In this document: positions 1 through 11,200 of the stretch, piece after piece
How the letters are laid out: each line of letters opens with the position of its first letter
Position numbering within the stretch: the stretch's first letter is position 1
Assembly: GCA_024663395.1 (NCBI GenBank)
Contig: JANFAH010000010.1
Coordinates: 248,001 to 312,000, forward strand
Source of the DNA: Pisolithus tinctorius
Taxonomy: Eukaryota; Basidiomycota; Agaricomycetes; Boletales; Pisolithaceae
Direction of reading: 5' to 3'
Length of the DNA: 64,000 nucleotides
Position numbers and translations under genes: made by a program
Notes under the pieces: model-generated
What the model was told of the DNA's origin: nothing
What the model saw: only the letters and a program-made list of their open reading frames with translations
Database searches by the model: none

Positions 1-189
1 ACCAATGCCCTGGAGGCGATCCTGGATGAGTCCTATGGATATGGGATGGCAGTCACCCCCTTGTATTCAGGCTTGTCTGAGCTCAACCCCAAGGAATTGC
101 ATGAAGAAGCAGACTGGTTGCAGGCTGAGGCTGAGGGTGAAGAGGACAAGGCCAAGGGGGAGGACAAGGCCATGGCTGAGGCTGACTAG
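1..189 (+). CDS. C-terminal end of a retroelement-borne antisense gene (partial)
   Basis: Open from the window edge, ending at TAG 187-189. The 62 residues match the C-terminus of the complete copy at 23,000-25,939: both have an ALEAILDESY / VLEVMLNKSY-type segment, then GMAV, SELN or SELDSDK, EADWL, and an acidic tail ending MAEAD or MAEAE. The function of this tail is unknown. In the complete copy it follows a coiled coil and a Zn2Cys6-like cysteine cluster. As there, the gene converges on the end of a chromodomain integrase (385-534, minus), so it probably belongs to a Ty3 element extending off the left edge. The family match within this window is clear; the start and the rest of the protein lie outside. 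Confidence 0.75.
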   Translation, partial: TNALEAILDESYGYGMAVTPLYSGLSELNPKELHEEADWLQAEAEGEEDKAKGEDKAMAEAD

Positions 190-384
190 TGTACATAGCA
201 GAGTAGGTTTGTTTTGTCTTCCTTGCCAATGTCAGACATGTCCAGTGTCCAGTGTCGGTTTTATATGGTGAAGTAAGAAAATCAAGAGGAGAGAAGAACA
301 GAAGCTAGGTAAGTAAGAGATTGAAGGAAAACTAGATACCATAGAAAAAACAGGAAAGAGGCTGAGGCCAGTCAAGACTGGTCC

Positions 385-534
385 TCATTGGTATGGGCCA
401 GGTTTACCAGGGTAGCAGGAATGGAACTCCTGAACAAGTTCAGACACATTGTCTAGCTCTGTAGCAAGTACCCAGGTGGTTTCCTCATCAGTCCCTTCAT
501 AGCTGGTCCACTGGACTAGGTACTGACACTTCAG
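385..534 (-). pseudogene. Chromodomain end of a Ty3 integrase (fragment)
   Basis: Reads in minus frame from about 534 to a TGA at 385-387. The 49 residues include YLVQWTSYEGTDEETTW and end in YPGKPGPYQ, nearly identical to the end of the CHR-1 integrase at 27,975. A chromodomain recognises histone marks and steers integration in chromoviruses. Similarity is lost above about 534, so only the tail remains. It converges with the gene ending at 189, with 195 bases between the two ends, the same arrangement as in CHR-1. Confidence 0.75.
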
Positions 535-1124
535 GTAACCCATTTTCATAAGCATTTAGGCTGAAGTTTTTCTCCAAATCATCCAAGCTAAAAGCAACTC
601 AGACCAGGTCATCCCAGGGACATCTGGCCATGTCCCAGGGCTATTTACAGTTTGCAGGACCTGGGATGTCCCATAATCCCAGCCCTTTGGTAATATATGT
701 TGGGCTGTCCCATGACTGCCTTAGGTGTCAGGGGTCCTCAGCTCAAAAAAGTGCAGTTCATATTCACATTGAAATGCCACTTCTGATCAGAAAAACATAC
801 ATAGCTGTCATGATCATCCAGGATGATGAGCACACCTGTCAAAGTGGGGGGATATGTGAGAGTCACTGCCATTCCAAAACCATGTAATACAACTTATGTA
901 TTATGCACAGATTTGAAGAATACTGGGCAATCAGTGTGTTGGTGTGTGGTGTCATTTCCAGAACTCATACAATGCCTATGGCAGTGAGCATTGCATTATC
1001 ATAATAAATTTTAATGGATTCAGACTTCTCCCATGAGTGCCTATTTATGTAAGTTCCCTTGTTGACTGCAAGAGTGCTCCTTAACAAGATCATACTAAAT
1101 GCATCTCAGCCCTCCACTCTGAAG
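535..1124. other. No gene recognised
   Basis: Short open frames here have no recognisable motif. Words such as TGGGATGTCCCA occur around 628-714, the same box that makes up the minisatellite immediately to the right, so this may be diverged flanking repeat. Confidence 0.4.
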
Positions 1125-1545
1125 GCCAGTGGAAAGTCCCATGATAGCTTCAGAGGCTATGATGGGATATCCCACCCCCCTCCCTGGAGGCTGATGGGAT
1201 GTCCCATGATAGCTTCAGAGGCTACTGTGGGACATCCCACTCCCCTCTCTGGAGGCCAGTGGGATGTCCCATGATAGCTTCAGAGGCTACTGTGGGACAT
1301 CCCATCCCCCTCTCCAGAGGCCATTGGGATGTCCCATGATAGCCTTAGAGGCTACTATGGGACATCCCACCCCCCTCCCTGGAGACCAATGGGATGTCCT
1401 ATGATAGCTTCAGAGGCTACTGTGGGACATCCCATCCCCCTCTCTGGAGGCCATTGGGATGTCCCATGATAGCTTCAGAGGCTACCATGGGACATCCCAC
1501 TCCCCTCTCTGGATACCAATGGGATGTCCCATGATAGCTTTGGAG
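1125..1545. repeat. 65-bp tandem repeat (minisatellite), about 6.5 units
   Basis: The word ATGATAGCTTCAGAGGCTA starts at 1,141, 1,206, 1,271, 1,336 (variant), 1,401, 1,466 and 1,531, a strict 65-bp period. Each unit carries GGGATGTCCCA and its reverse complement TGGGACATCCC about 20 bases apart, so every unit can fold as a hairpin. The period is not a multiple of three and open frames through it are incidental. Confidence 0.93.
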
Positions 1546-1767
1546 TCTGCAGGCACTTCAGTCAATCCCCTTTGGAGACCCATTAAGTCTATATATTTCC
1601 ATAGGTTTATATACCTATGAGGTCTAAACAGGTTGGGTATACCCAGCTGGGACTCCAGGGCAGCCATTGATTTCTCCTGGCATGGTGTTGATCATAAGTG
1701 TTTTGTGTTTTCCTCATGCAATTGTCCACTTGCTGATAAGATAAGCATACCATCATGATTTCAAAAT

Positions 1768-2158
1768 CAGGAGCTACAACTTTCATTGTGATGTCATTGC
1801 TGCATTATCACTTGCTGGGGTATTAACACCTACTAGTGCTAGTTGTAGTGGTTGGTAGTACTGCTAGTGTAGGGTATGCTACACTTTGGTAGTTTGCATT
1901 TTTGCCTGTCACTGGCTACAAAAAGTGTAGTACAAGTCAGAGGGCAGAAGTCACATGACCCCGAATCATGTGACAATATCGGTCACATGATGCAGTCACA
2001 CAGTCGATGCCATAACAGTCATGTGACCCAAAGTGCCCCCAATCCAGCACTGGCAAAGTCACATGACATGCCCCCTTCCAGAAGCTGTGACCCAGGTCAT
2101 GTGACAGTAATTCATGTGAGGTTGAATCATGTGACTTGGTACCCCAGGTCATGACATT
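1768..2158. repeat. REP-Y fold-back element, left arm, piece 1
   Basis: Runs from CAGGAGCTACAACTTTCATT and matches the reverse complement of about 31,470-31,885, including ACACCTACTAGTGCTAGTTG and TGCTACACTTTGGTAGT. It holds an array of TCACATGA/TCATGTGA words (1,950-2,155). The CACTA element interrupts it: GGTCATGACATT here resumes as GATGAGTCATGTG at about 21,857, matching the uninterrupted right arm. Confidence 0.85.
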
Positions 2159-2189
2159 CACTGTGGAAACAAAAAATGGTGCAGATCTG
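2159..2189 (+). repeat. CACTA left terminal inverted repeat
   Basis: CACTGTGGAAACAAAAAA followed by GTGCAGATCTG. Pairs with the right end at 21,825-21,853 with a few mismatches, two of them CpG-type transitions. Confidence 0.85.
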
Positions 2190-2591
2190 TTTATGGTCAG
2201 AAAAGGTCCCTAAACCTAGGTAAAGGCGGACTTGGCCCAGCTGATATGGTCAGTTGGCCTATAGTTGCAAAAGGTGACCAAAACAAACCAAAATCGAAGT
2301 TGGTGTTGCTAGGAAACACAGGGCGAGCTCAGATACAGATACACAATTCTAAGTCTGTTTATCATTGGACTAGCAGTATACAGTGTTCTGTTTTACCTCA
2401 GAATAGATGATTTATTTTTCTAATCAGACCTGTTTTCAGAATCAAAACAAATCTGATTTGCATTGGATTTGCACACCTAGTAGCTGTACATTGTGCACAC
2501 ATGCATGCCTGCCCACCTGCCCAGTAGCTACTAATCCTTTCCTTCCCTCCTCCCCCTCCTCCCCCCCTTCCCTCCAGCACACCCAGCACAC

Positions 2592-4723
2592 ATGTATCCA
2601 TCCTCAACACCACAGAGACAACCATCTGGCCCTGCAAATCACCCTGGACTCAATACACATAATATGAATGATAATGGGGGTATGTACGATCCCACTCAAA
2701 CCCACATATATGCAGTAACCTGAACAAATAGAGAGCTGTGATGAGGCATTCATGCATCCACAACAGCTCCACATGTATGGGGGTGTTCCTCCTATGACAG
2801 GAATGAGTTCAGGGGTAGGCAGGATGAAGTATGACCATGAACAATTAGCACTTACTTTACCAGCTGTTCAAGAACAATTTCACATTCTCAAATTCTACCC
2901 AGCTTCCTAGCCAGCCTTCACTCCTTGATGACAGCAGCTCAGTATTCTCAGACTTCCATCATGGTGTCACCTTTTCCCATGGATGCCCTAAGAACACTAG
3001 CTTCCATCCAACAACACCAATGTATGCAGACTCGAGGGGGGCTCCATTGTGACAAGGGAGCTTTGAACACCATGGGAACATGCCACACTCAGAATCAGGG
3101 CCTCCCTTTGAAGAATTTCAGTCAAGCTGGCAACAAAAGAATCAGACACCATACCAATCACAATTGATGCCACATGGATGGACCTCTACTAGTAGATCTG
3201 TGAGTTCTGGTTCACTTTGATATGGCACACCAACTCCAGATATGGCTGGCATTCAAAATGGTGGCTCTGAGTTGAGAGCGCTTTCCAAGACTGTGGGCCA
3301 GCAATCAGTAACTATAGAAAAACTCATGACTTGCCTTCAAACTGTTGAGGAAGAGGTTGCTATTCTCTGTGCATGGATGGAGACACAGCAAGATGATTGT
3401 CTAGAATCAAGTAGAGGGAGGAGAGCGATGAAAGTGAGTTCGAACAAGCACTCTGCACTCAAGGTTCGTCAGCTCATTCATGAATGGAACTATGTATCAT
3501 ACCATTTACAGCTATACATACACCCTTTATTTGCTGATCTTTGTGGCATTGAAAGAAGTCTTGAGCGTGGTGCGAGAGTGCTCACTCTGATGCATGTTAA
3601 GCCTTTGGACACATGTGAGCCATTTGAGCAGATTGACCAGAAGACTCATGTGTGGCACCCAAATTTCCTTGGCCAAGTAGATGATGCCCAGAATGCCAAA
3701 TTCATACAGGAGGTTGCTCAGCATATCTGGGATGATGAGACGGTATCAGAGATTACCAAATGGTGTCCCAATTGATTCACTTATTGCATTGTAGACTTGG
3801 TGCCAGCAAACAGGCAAGGGTGAACTTCCTGACAGTGATTACAGCATGCCTATCATCAAGGAATGTGCGAAGACATACTTTCAAAATGTCCATAAGTTAG
3901 CATGTGAACAAAATGACCCATGCAAACTGCAAAAAGCAAATGATCAGAAAACTATTACCCACCGATGCACATGACATCAGGGAGTGGGTAACAATACTAC
4001 TAGTGAAAAGAGGACTTACCATGAGGCATTAAGGTTGCGAAGATGCATCGAGCTGCCACCAAAGCCTTTGAAAAAGATACTGAACACAAGGATGCAATGG
4101 CATTGATTGATACAGACTTCAGCACAGATATCTTGACATGCAATGAAGAAAGAGCTAACGAAATGCTTGATCAACAAAGAAGAGAGGTGGATCTTGGTAG
4201 GGAAGCAAAAGTTGGGATTGGGTACACCTGGCGATCCATCAATGCAAGTCACTCGATCTTCATGAGAAAATGCTTACCACTTGAAACTGTTCAACAGTAT
4301 ATTGCATTCCTTTGTCATCTCACACTCAAGTCCACAAAAAATTCAACCACAGATAGTGATGGTACAGTCGACCCCGATATAGCTGCATCTACCTCGAATG
4401 CACCCCCAAGAAAATGCAGAAAGTCTGACAAGAAAACATGGAAATGAACATTTGATGCTCCACCTGGGATGATGTATGATCAAGGCCCACAATCACATAA
4501 GAAGAAACCCATCTTACCATTCAAAAATATGGTTGATGATGCTTGGTGAAGAAGTCATCCAGATGTAAAACTGCTTGATGGTGCTGACTGGCTGGATGGC
4601 TTCTACTCTCAGCTGCAAGAAGGAGACCTGTTGAAGGAGGATGCCAAATACCTCAGTGAGTTGGTAAAGTGGAAGGAGCACAAGGAACATGAGAACAATG
4701 CAGATCAGAGTGATGTAGAATAA
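2592..4723 (+). pseudogene. Second CACTA gene (TnpA-like companion), broken
   Basis: Starts at ATG 2,592 and ends at TAA 4,721-4,723, with several stops and frame changes between. The start is rich in Pro, Ser, Gln and Asn. A coiled-coil-like stretch (SKTVGQQSVTIEKLMTCLQTV, about 3,280-3,390) follows. The best-preserved block (3,430-3,775) contains HPLFADLCGIE and ends WDDETVSEITKW. A further block (4,043-4,447) is charged and ends in a Lys/Arg-rich tail. It converges with the transposase gene, which ends 38 bases away at 4,761. By position it corresponds to the DNA-binding helper protein of CACTA elements. That is inference, since I recognise no named domain. Confidence 0.55.
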
Positions 4724-4760
4724 GAGAGGTCATGTACCGTAATCTGGGAATGCTGGGTTT

Positions 4761-6580
4761 TCAATGGGAACCAAGAAGGTTACTATGATTTGTGTCATCA
4801 AATCTGTGTGAAGATGTAGACAAAATACGAACCTTTGCAAGATCAACCATTGCCCAGAGCTTGTTTTGATGGTTCCCAATAGTAATCATAGTTTGAGCAA
4901 CATGTCCTACTATCCAGTCAGGGTTGATCAATGCCAGTAGTGTTTGCATGTCCTGGTCAAGGTACTCTCCAAGATACCACACCTTGACACCAACCACAGA
5001 GCTATACATGTGGAATTTGCTAGTGCTTTGTTGAATGAAAGGAAGAAAAAAAAGCACAACCTGTCCCATATGCTAGGGCACTCCCCATCCCATCATTTGA
5101 ACCACCACATGTGTGCAAACCACAGATCTTTGTCTACCATCCCAAGCCACTGTGTGACCTGAAAAATCTCCAAGATCTCAGCATGCAATTGCATGGATGG
5201 GTTAGTATTGGGTACAACAACGTTAATGAATGATGAATGGCTGTAGCTGACTGATTTTGACACATAGTATCGCTTGCCACCCAAGATGACATAGTCAAAA
5301 AAGGTGGCCTCAGTAGTTAATGGCAAGCTGTTGGGGAGAGCTGGACATTGACCTTGGCAATGGACTGGGGTAAGTGGAAAGTGGTTGCAAAGGGTCTTTT
5401 CAAGTAACTTGTAGGTGTCAGATGAAATCATCTTCTTGTGACATCAGGGGCTGAGAGCATATGAGATGCCCACTGGTTGAGGGATAATCAGCATCTAATG
5501 GATCAATAGTGTAAGGAGATACCATCCACACTGGTGAGCTCAATCTCCTCAGTGAGTAATGCCAGACCTGCTACTGTTCCATGTTCATCATTCGAAGCCT
5601 TCAACATGATCTGTGTGGCCTGACTGGGGATTGATTCCTCTGGATAAGAATGTAGCCTAAATGTCTGAGGAATTGTATATTGCATCATCTAACATCAATT
5701 GCAATGAACAGATACAAGTAGATACTTACCAATCTTGCAACTTCAGACATTTGGTGGAACTCCTCAAAGAAAGTTGTCTTGAGTTCACCATTTGCATGGT
5801 TATTCGTCCTGAATGACTTGAGAATCTTATTCAGTTGCTCAAATAGAAAGGTCCAAAAGTCATGAAGTGGCCTGAAGTTTCGCACACAGTCACCTATATG
5901 GGTCGCATAGTGGTGATTGGGCTTGATAGCGCCTGTACCATATAGCTGGTCGATGATTGATATGAATGAATGAATGAAGAGATGAATGGGCCAAACATAC
6001 CATGATCAGCTCAGTGCCATACTCACTGATAAGTTGTTCTGCATGCACGATATCATCATCTGTGAGTCGTTGCCTGAGGAGAATGCAGAGTGCAGAACAC
6101 AGCTTAAGACAATTATCCAGATCGTTGGGGTGGAGAGAGAATTTGCCATCATCTTCATCTGTGAAAGTGTTAGCACCCAAGCTCTCTTCTTCATTTGCCT
6201 GCATAGACAAAGGGTGGGACAGCTGTTCTTCATGGATGGCCTTGTGCTTTCTCGTGAGCTATACCCTTGATCAATACCAATGTAGACATTCCATATGAGA
6301 TGATGTACCCTTGCCTGGGCTCCCTTGGCTTTCTTTGCTGCTGTTGTCTTCGCCTTTTCTGCCTGCTTGGCAGCCGCAATTTGAAGCTTCTCTTGCTTCT
6401 TAGCTTCGGCCACTTTGAGCTTGTCCTGAGCAATCTTCAACTTCATAGCTTTGTATGCTCCTTCACCCTGTTTCTTTGCCTCCAGAAGAGCCTTTGCATG
6501 TTCAGCCCTTTGAGTTACACAGGCTTGCTTCTTAGACTCCACCTTCATTATGGTCTGCACACAGGCATGGAGGGCTTCAC
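4761..6580 (-). pseudogene. Tnp2-type CACTA transposase, C-terminal half
   Basis: Read on the minus strand from the GYP-1 insertion point. In order: a Lys/Ala-rich helical stretch (6,290-6,570); DLDNCLKLCSALCILLRQRLT (about 6,050-6,130); FWTFLFEQLNKILKSFRTNN and HANGELKTTFFEEFH (5,745-5,860); YYVSKSVSYSHSSFI with LHAEILEIFQ (5,165-5,280); and VKVWYLGEYLDQDM then GHVAQTMITIG (4,860-4,990). These blocks are familiar from the long Tnp2-like transposases of mushroom CACTA elements. Frames change several times, so this is a pseudogene, perhaps with some introns. Its N-terminal half continues at 18,466-20,961 beyond the inserted GYP-1. Confidence 0.75.
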
Positions 6581-7032
6581 TGTTATGTTTCACCCCTGTC
6601 TTTTCCTCTTTCACTGTACATTTGTTGCGTGTTTGATCTGTTGGACACTTTTCCTTTTCGAGCCATCTTCTCCCTGTTCCGACGGCTCACTATTTCCACC
6701 ACTAGTGTAACTCGCTTCTTACATGCCTAGGACATGTGTTGTCATTGTTCAACCAATGGCATAGTTACCTCGTTTACATGCAGATGCCTCATGGTCTGTT
6801 TCCTTGTAGTATTTAGACTGCCGGCTCAAGTCCTGGAGACCCAGACTTGAGCTGCTCAATCTTACGCAGTGTTCCTCAGAAGTTCACCCTCAGAGTCCCT
6901 AACCAGGACCTCTCTTACCAGCATTGACCAAATCCTCTGTCGTTTACAGAGGTTACTGCAGCCATTGCTCAGTAGAAACCAATTGTCTGCATTTGAGCTC
7001 TCCCTATGTCTTGACTTCAGTCAAGCATAACA
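6581..7032 (+). repeat. GYP-1 5' LTR
   Basis: TGTTATGTTTCACCCC to AGCATAACA. By hand comparison with the 3' LTR, about 14 differences are CG versus TG or CA and only about three are of other kinds. Confidence 0.95.
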
Positions 7033-7113
7033 AAAGCTCAAGTCTACCAGCCTTTGGCTGAATCGGTCACTGTTTAGTGCACCACCACAAACCCCCAAAA
7101 CAATCAACATTGG

Positions 7114-8229
7114 GTGCCGTTGCGACCCACTCAAGAAGAATCGTCATCTGATGAAGAACAGGAGAGTACTGTCACCGACAACTCCTCCGAACCAGAGCAA
7201 CTGGATAGAGGCTTTACCTCTGGTATCCTCTCGAACCTCTTCACCCAGTCTCTCGCCTCACTTGGTACCCCCATCCAACCGGTACCCCCTCCTGTCTTCC
7301 CTGCACACCCATCCCCTCCTCAGAATACGATGTCTGGTTCATCATCAAAAGCACCAGTCGGCAATGCCACCAAAGCCACTGAACTGAAGATTGGTGCTCC
7401 AACTGATTTCGATGGAGACCAAAAGAATGCTATGAGTTGGCTGTACTCTGTACAGACCTATCTCTTAGTCAATGAAGAACTGTATGACAGCAACACCAAA
7501 AAGGTGGTCTATGCCCTGTCATACATGAAGAAAGGTGTCGCCCATTCCTGGGCTGCCACCTTCCAGAAAACTTCTCTGGAAAAGAACCCCCCGAGCTTTG
7601 GCACCTTCACTGATTTTGTGGAAGACTTTAAAAACTCTTTCACATCTGCCGACACTGCTGGTACTGCAATCACCAAATTGCGTACCATGAAACAGAAAGA
7701 GTCAGTTGAACAATACATCACTGACTTTCGAACTGCCACCACCAACTCCACTATCACGGAAGACGTCGCATTGGTTGAGTTCTTCTCTCAAGGACTCAAA
7801 CTGTTCATTGCAAACAGGATCCACGTGATGGAGACCATTCCCACCAAAATAACCGAGTGGTACACACAGGCACAAAAGTTTGATGCCAAATGGAGAAAGG
7901 TCAATGAATTCTCTGGGAAGAAAGAAAGAAAAGTGTTCCATCCCAGGAATAGCTTTGCTGAAGAAAAAGACCCCAACACCATGGACATAGACGGAGTCAG
8001 ACTCTCAAAAGAAGAAAGAGACCGTCACATCAAGGAAGGAAGATATTTCGGTTGTGGAAATAAAGGCCATCTCTCACAAGAATTCCCTGACAAAGGGAAG
8101 ACCCCCCAAAAGAAAGTCAAAAAGATCCACAAGATTGTGGAAGTAGAAGAAAGTGACAATGAAGAAAAGGTTGCTGGTCCATCCATCACCTTAGTAAAAA
8201 TTGCTAGGGCCCTTGGAAAGGATTTTTGA
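7114..8229 (+). CDS. gag: GYP-1 Gag (nucleocapsid precursor)
   Basis: Structural protein that would assemble particles around the element RNA. The frame is open with no internal stop to TGA 8,227-8,229. It begins at a GTG, and the first in-frame ATG is 7,330 (MSGSSSKAPV), so the start is uncertain. A retrotransposon-Gag fold follows: DFDGDQKNAMSWL, YALSYMKKGVAHSWAATF and FVEDFKNSF, then EQYITDFRTATT (residues about 95-240 of the open frame). The zinc knuckle near the C-terminus reads YFGCGNKGHLSQEFP. Two of the CCHC cysteines (Y and F here) are lost, so RNA binding is probably impaired. The pol frame starts one base back inside the stop, after a run of five Ts. Confidence 0.88.
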   Translation: MPLRPTQEESSSDEEQESTVTDNSSEPEQLDRGFTSGILSNLFTQSLASLGTPIQPVPPPVFPAHPSPPQNTMSGSSSKAPVGNATKATELKIGAPTDFDGDQKNAMSWLYSVQTYLLVNEELYDSNTKKVVYALSYMKKGVAHSWAATFQKTSLEKNPPSFGTFTDFVEDFKNSFTSADTAGTAITKLRTMKQKESVEQYITDFRTATTNSTITEDVALVEFFSQGLKLFIANRIHVMETIPTKITEWYTQAQKFDAKWRKVNEFSGKKERKVFHPRNSFAEEKDPNTMDIDGVRLSKEERDRHIKEGRYFGCGNKGHLSQEFPDKGKTPQKKVKKIHKIVEVEESDNEEKVAGPSITLVKIARALGKDF

Positions 8230-11200
8230 ATGGGAACTCTGAGTTGACACCAGAAGTTCCCCAAACTAAGGACAGTCTTGTTTCTGTTGCTCCTGTATTA
8301 GTATCTTCCACACCTGAACATACTATGCAAATTCCCATCTCCCTTTATGCATCAGAAACAACCTCAAAAGTCATCAACACCACCACTCTAGTGGACTCTG
8401 GAGCAGAAATTTCCTGCATCGATTGGGCTTTTGTCCAGAAGCATCGGATCCCCACCCAACAACTTGCCGAACCCATTCTTGCCAAGAATGCAGATGGGAT
8501 GCCAAACTCCAAAGGAAGAATCCTCTTCTCCACCACTCTTTACTTCAAAATTAAAGGACTTGTTCATCAGTCCTTTTTCCATGTCATTAATTATGGAACA
8601 GAGAATGTCATCCTTGGACTTCCTTGGCTCCAGGAGAATAACCCCGTCGTGGACTGGAGAATGGGTACATTGTCCATTGATGAAAAGACCGACAGGACTA
8701 AAGAATTGACATACAACATCTCCATGATTGCTGTTGAGGAATCCACTGTAAACCTTGTGACTCCTGCCGAGAAGAAAGGGATAAACAAGTTTATGGATTA
8801 TGAGGAACCAGAGGACGAAACCATTTGTGCACACTTCGTAATGTCGGTTGGAAAACTTGTTGAAGAAGCCAAAAAGGTCAACCCCAACAACAGCCTTCTT
8901 TGAAAGATCACTACAGCCACAGAATTTGCTCAAGAAGAACACAAAAAGAAACCAAAGCCCATTCTTCCTGAAGACTACAAAGACTTCACTTCAGTCTTCA
9001 AGAAACCCTCAGATGGAGTCCTACCTCCATCATGACCATACGACCATGCCATCAACCTTGTAGAGGACTTCGTCCCCAAGGTGGCAAAGGCATACCCACT
9101 CTCTCCCTCCGAACGAGAGTCTGCAGAGAAGTTTATAGAAGAAAACCTCCAAGAGGGAAAAATCTGCCCCTCGAAGTCCCCCCAAGCAGCACCCTTTTTC
9201 TTTGTCGGAAAGAAAGACAGCTCCCTCTGCCCTTGTCAGGATTACCGATATCTAAATAAGAATACAGTGAAGGATGCATACCCCCTTCCCCTCATTTCAG
9301 ATCTTGTCAACAAGCTGAAAGGAGCATCTATCTTCACAAAGATGGATGTAAGATCGGGCTACAACAATGTCCGAATCAAAGAAGGAGACCAATGGAAAGC
9401 TGCATTCATCACGCACAAGGGACTCTTTGAACCAACAGTCATGTTCTTCAGGTTGTGCAACTCCCCCGCCACCTTCCAGTGATTCATGAATGACTCCTTC
9501 TGGGACATGATCGCAGAGGGATGGTTGGTTGTCTATATGGATGATCTCCTCATCTTCTCCAACAACCCCGAAGAACACAAAAGAAGGACCCATTGAGTTC
9601 TCGAACAAATGAGGGAACTTTCACTTCCCCTAAAACTGGAAAAATGTCATTTTGATCTTGCCGAGGTAGAATACCTGGGAATGATCATTAAAGAAAACAC
9701 CATCACCATGGACCCCATCAAGGTTCAAGGAATCACTGAATGGCCCATCCCAAAGAAGGTCAAGGACGTGCAATCCTTCCTAGGATTCGCAAACTTTTAC
9801 AGGAGATTCATACCCTACTACTCTGACATCGCCAGGCCTCTTATCGACCTGACAAAGAAAACCACCAGTTGGGACTGGTCGAAGAAATGTCAGAGTGCCT
9901 TCAAACTCCTGAAAAGGATATTCATGGCACAACCAACCCTATGAATGCCCAATGTCTCTCGACCATTCATGATAACGACAGACACGTCCAAATACGCAAC
10001 AGGAGGTATCCTCCTACAGGAAGATTCAAACAGACAATGGAAACCCTGTGCCTATTTGTCCCAATCATTTAACCCTGCCAAACAAAACTATGACATCTAT
10101 GACAGAGAACTTTTAGGTGTCATCCGAGCCCTGAAATCCTGGAGGCACTACCTCCATGGATCCACATATCCAGTTAAGGTCTTTACCAATCACAAAAACT
10201 TGACTTACTTCAAATCACCACAAAACTTAAATCGTCGACAAGCCCGTTGGCTCCTTGACCTTGCAGACTTTGATCTGCAACTCGAACACATTCCAGGCAA
10301 AGACCTGGCTGCACCAGATGCCCTCTCCCAACGACCCGACCATGTTCCCGAAGATGATGAGGACAACAAAGGAGTTACTCTCCTCCCTCAGACCTTATTT
10401 GTCAACCTCATCGATACCAATCTCACTCAAAAGGTTGCATCCTCCTCCATGAAAGATCCCGTTGTCCAAACAGCACTTCATGCCATAGAAAATGTCGACA
10501 TGCCACTTCCATTCAAATCACATCTCTCTGACTGGAAGTTTGAAAGTGGAGTTCTACTCTACAAAGACCGGGTGTACATCCCTGATGACCCTACCCTCCA
10601 TCAAACTGTGGTGTCTAACCATCATGACCACCCCTCTGCCAGACACCCTGGAGTCTTGAAAACCTGACAGCTCGTCTTGTCCAAGTACTGGTGGCCTGGA
10701 CTCATGTCCTTTGTCTGAAGATACGTTGAAGGCTGTGCCACGTGCCAGCAAAATAAAGTTAACACCCACCCGACAACACCACCCCTAACGCCCATCCCCT
10801 CAACTTCAACTTGCCCCTTCCAACAGATCTCTTGTGATCTGGTTACTGACCTCCCCGTCTCCAATGGATTTGATTCCCTTTTGGTTGTGGTAGACCATGG
10901 ACTTACAAAGGGGGTAGTTTTAACACCTACAAAGAAAGCCGCCTCTGCTGCCGACATCACAGCCTTGTTTTTCAAAAAAGTCTACTCCCGCTTTGGGCTG
11001 TATGACAAAATCATATCTAATCAAGGCCCTCAGTTTGCCTCAGCATTCGCTAAAGAACTCGCTTCCCTCCTGGGGTACTCCCTCGCCTTGTCCATGGCAT
11101 ACCACCCTCAGACCGATGGAGAAACTGAACATGTAAATCAAGAAGTGGAGACCTATCTCCACATCTTCTGCCAAAACGACCCTACCTCATGGGTGGACAA

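Noticed and set aside
630..887. 85-codon plus-strand frame
   Set aside because: No motif, no homologue within the window, and composition like the flanking repeat.
1125..1545. CRISPR-like regular repeats
   Set aside because: Contiguous 65-bp units without unique spacers, in a eukaryotic genome; a minisatellite.
6267..6710. Plus-strand Leu/Cys/Phe-rich frame of 147 codons
   Set aside because: Shadow of the Lys/Ala-rich part of the Tnp2 transposase on the minus strand, and it crosses the GYP-1 LTR boundary.
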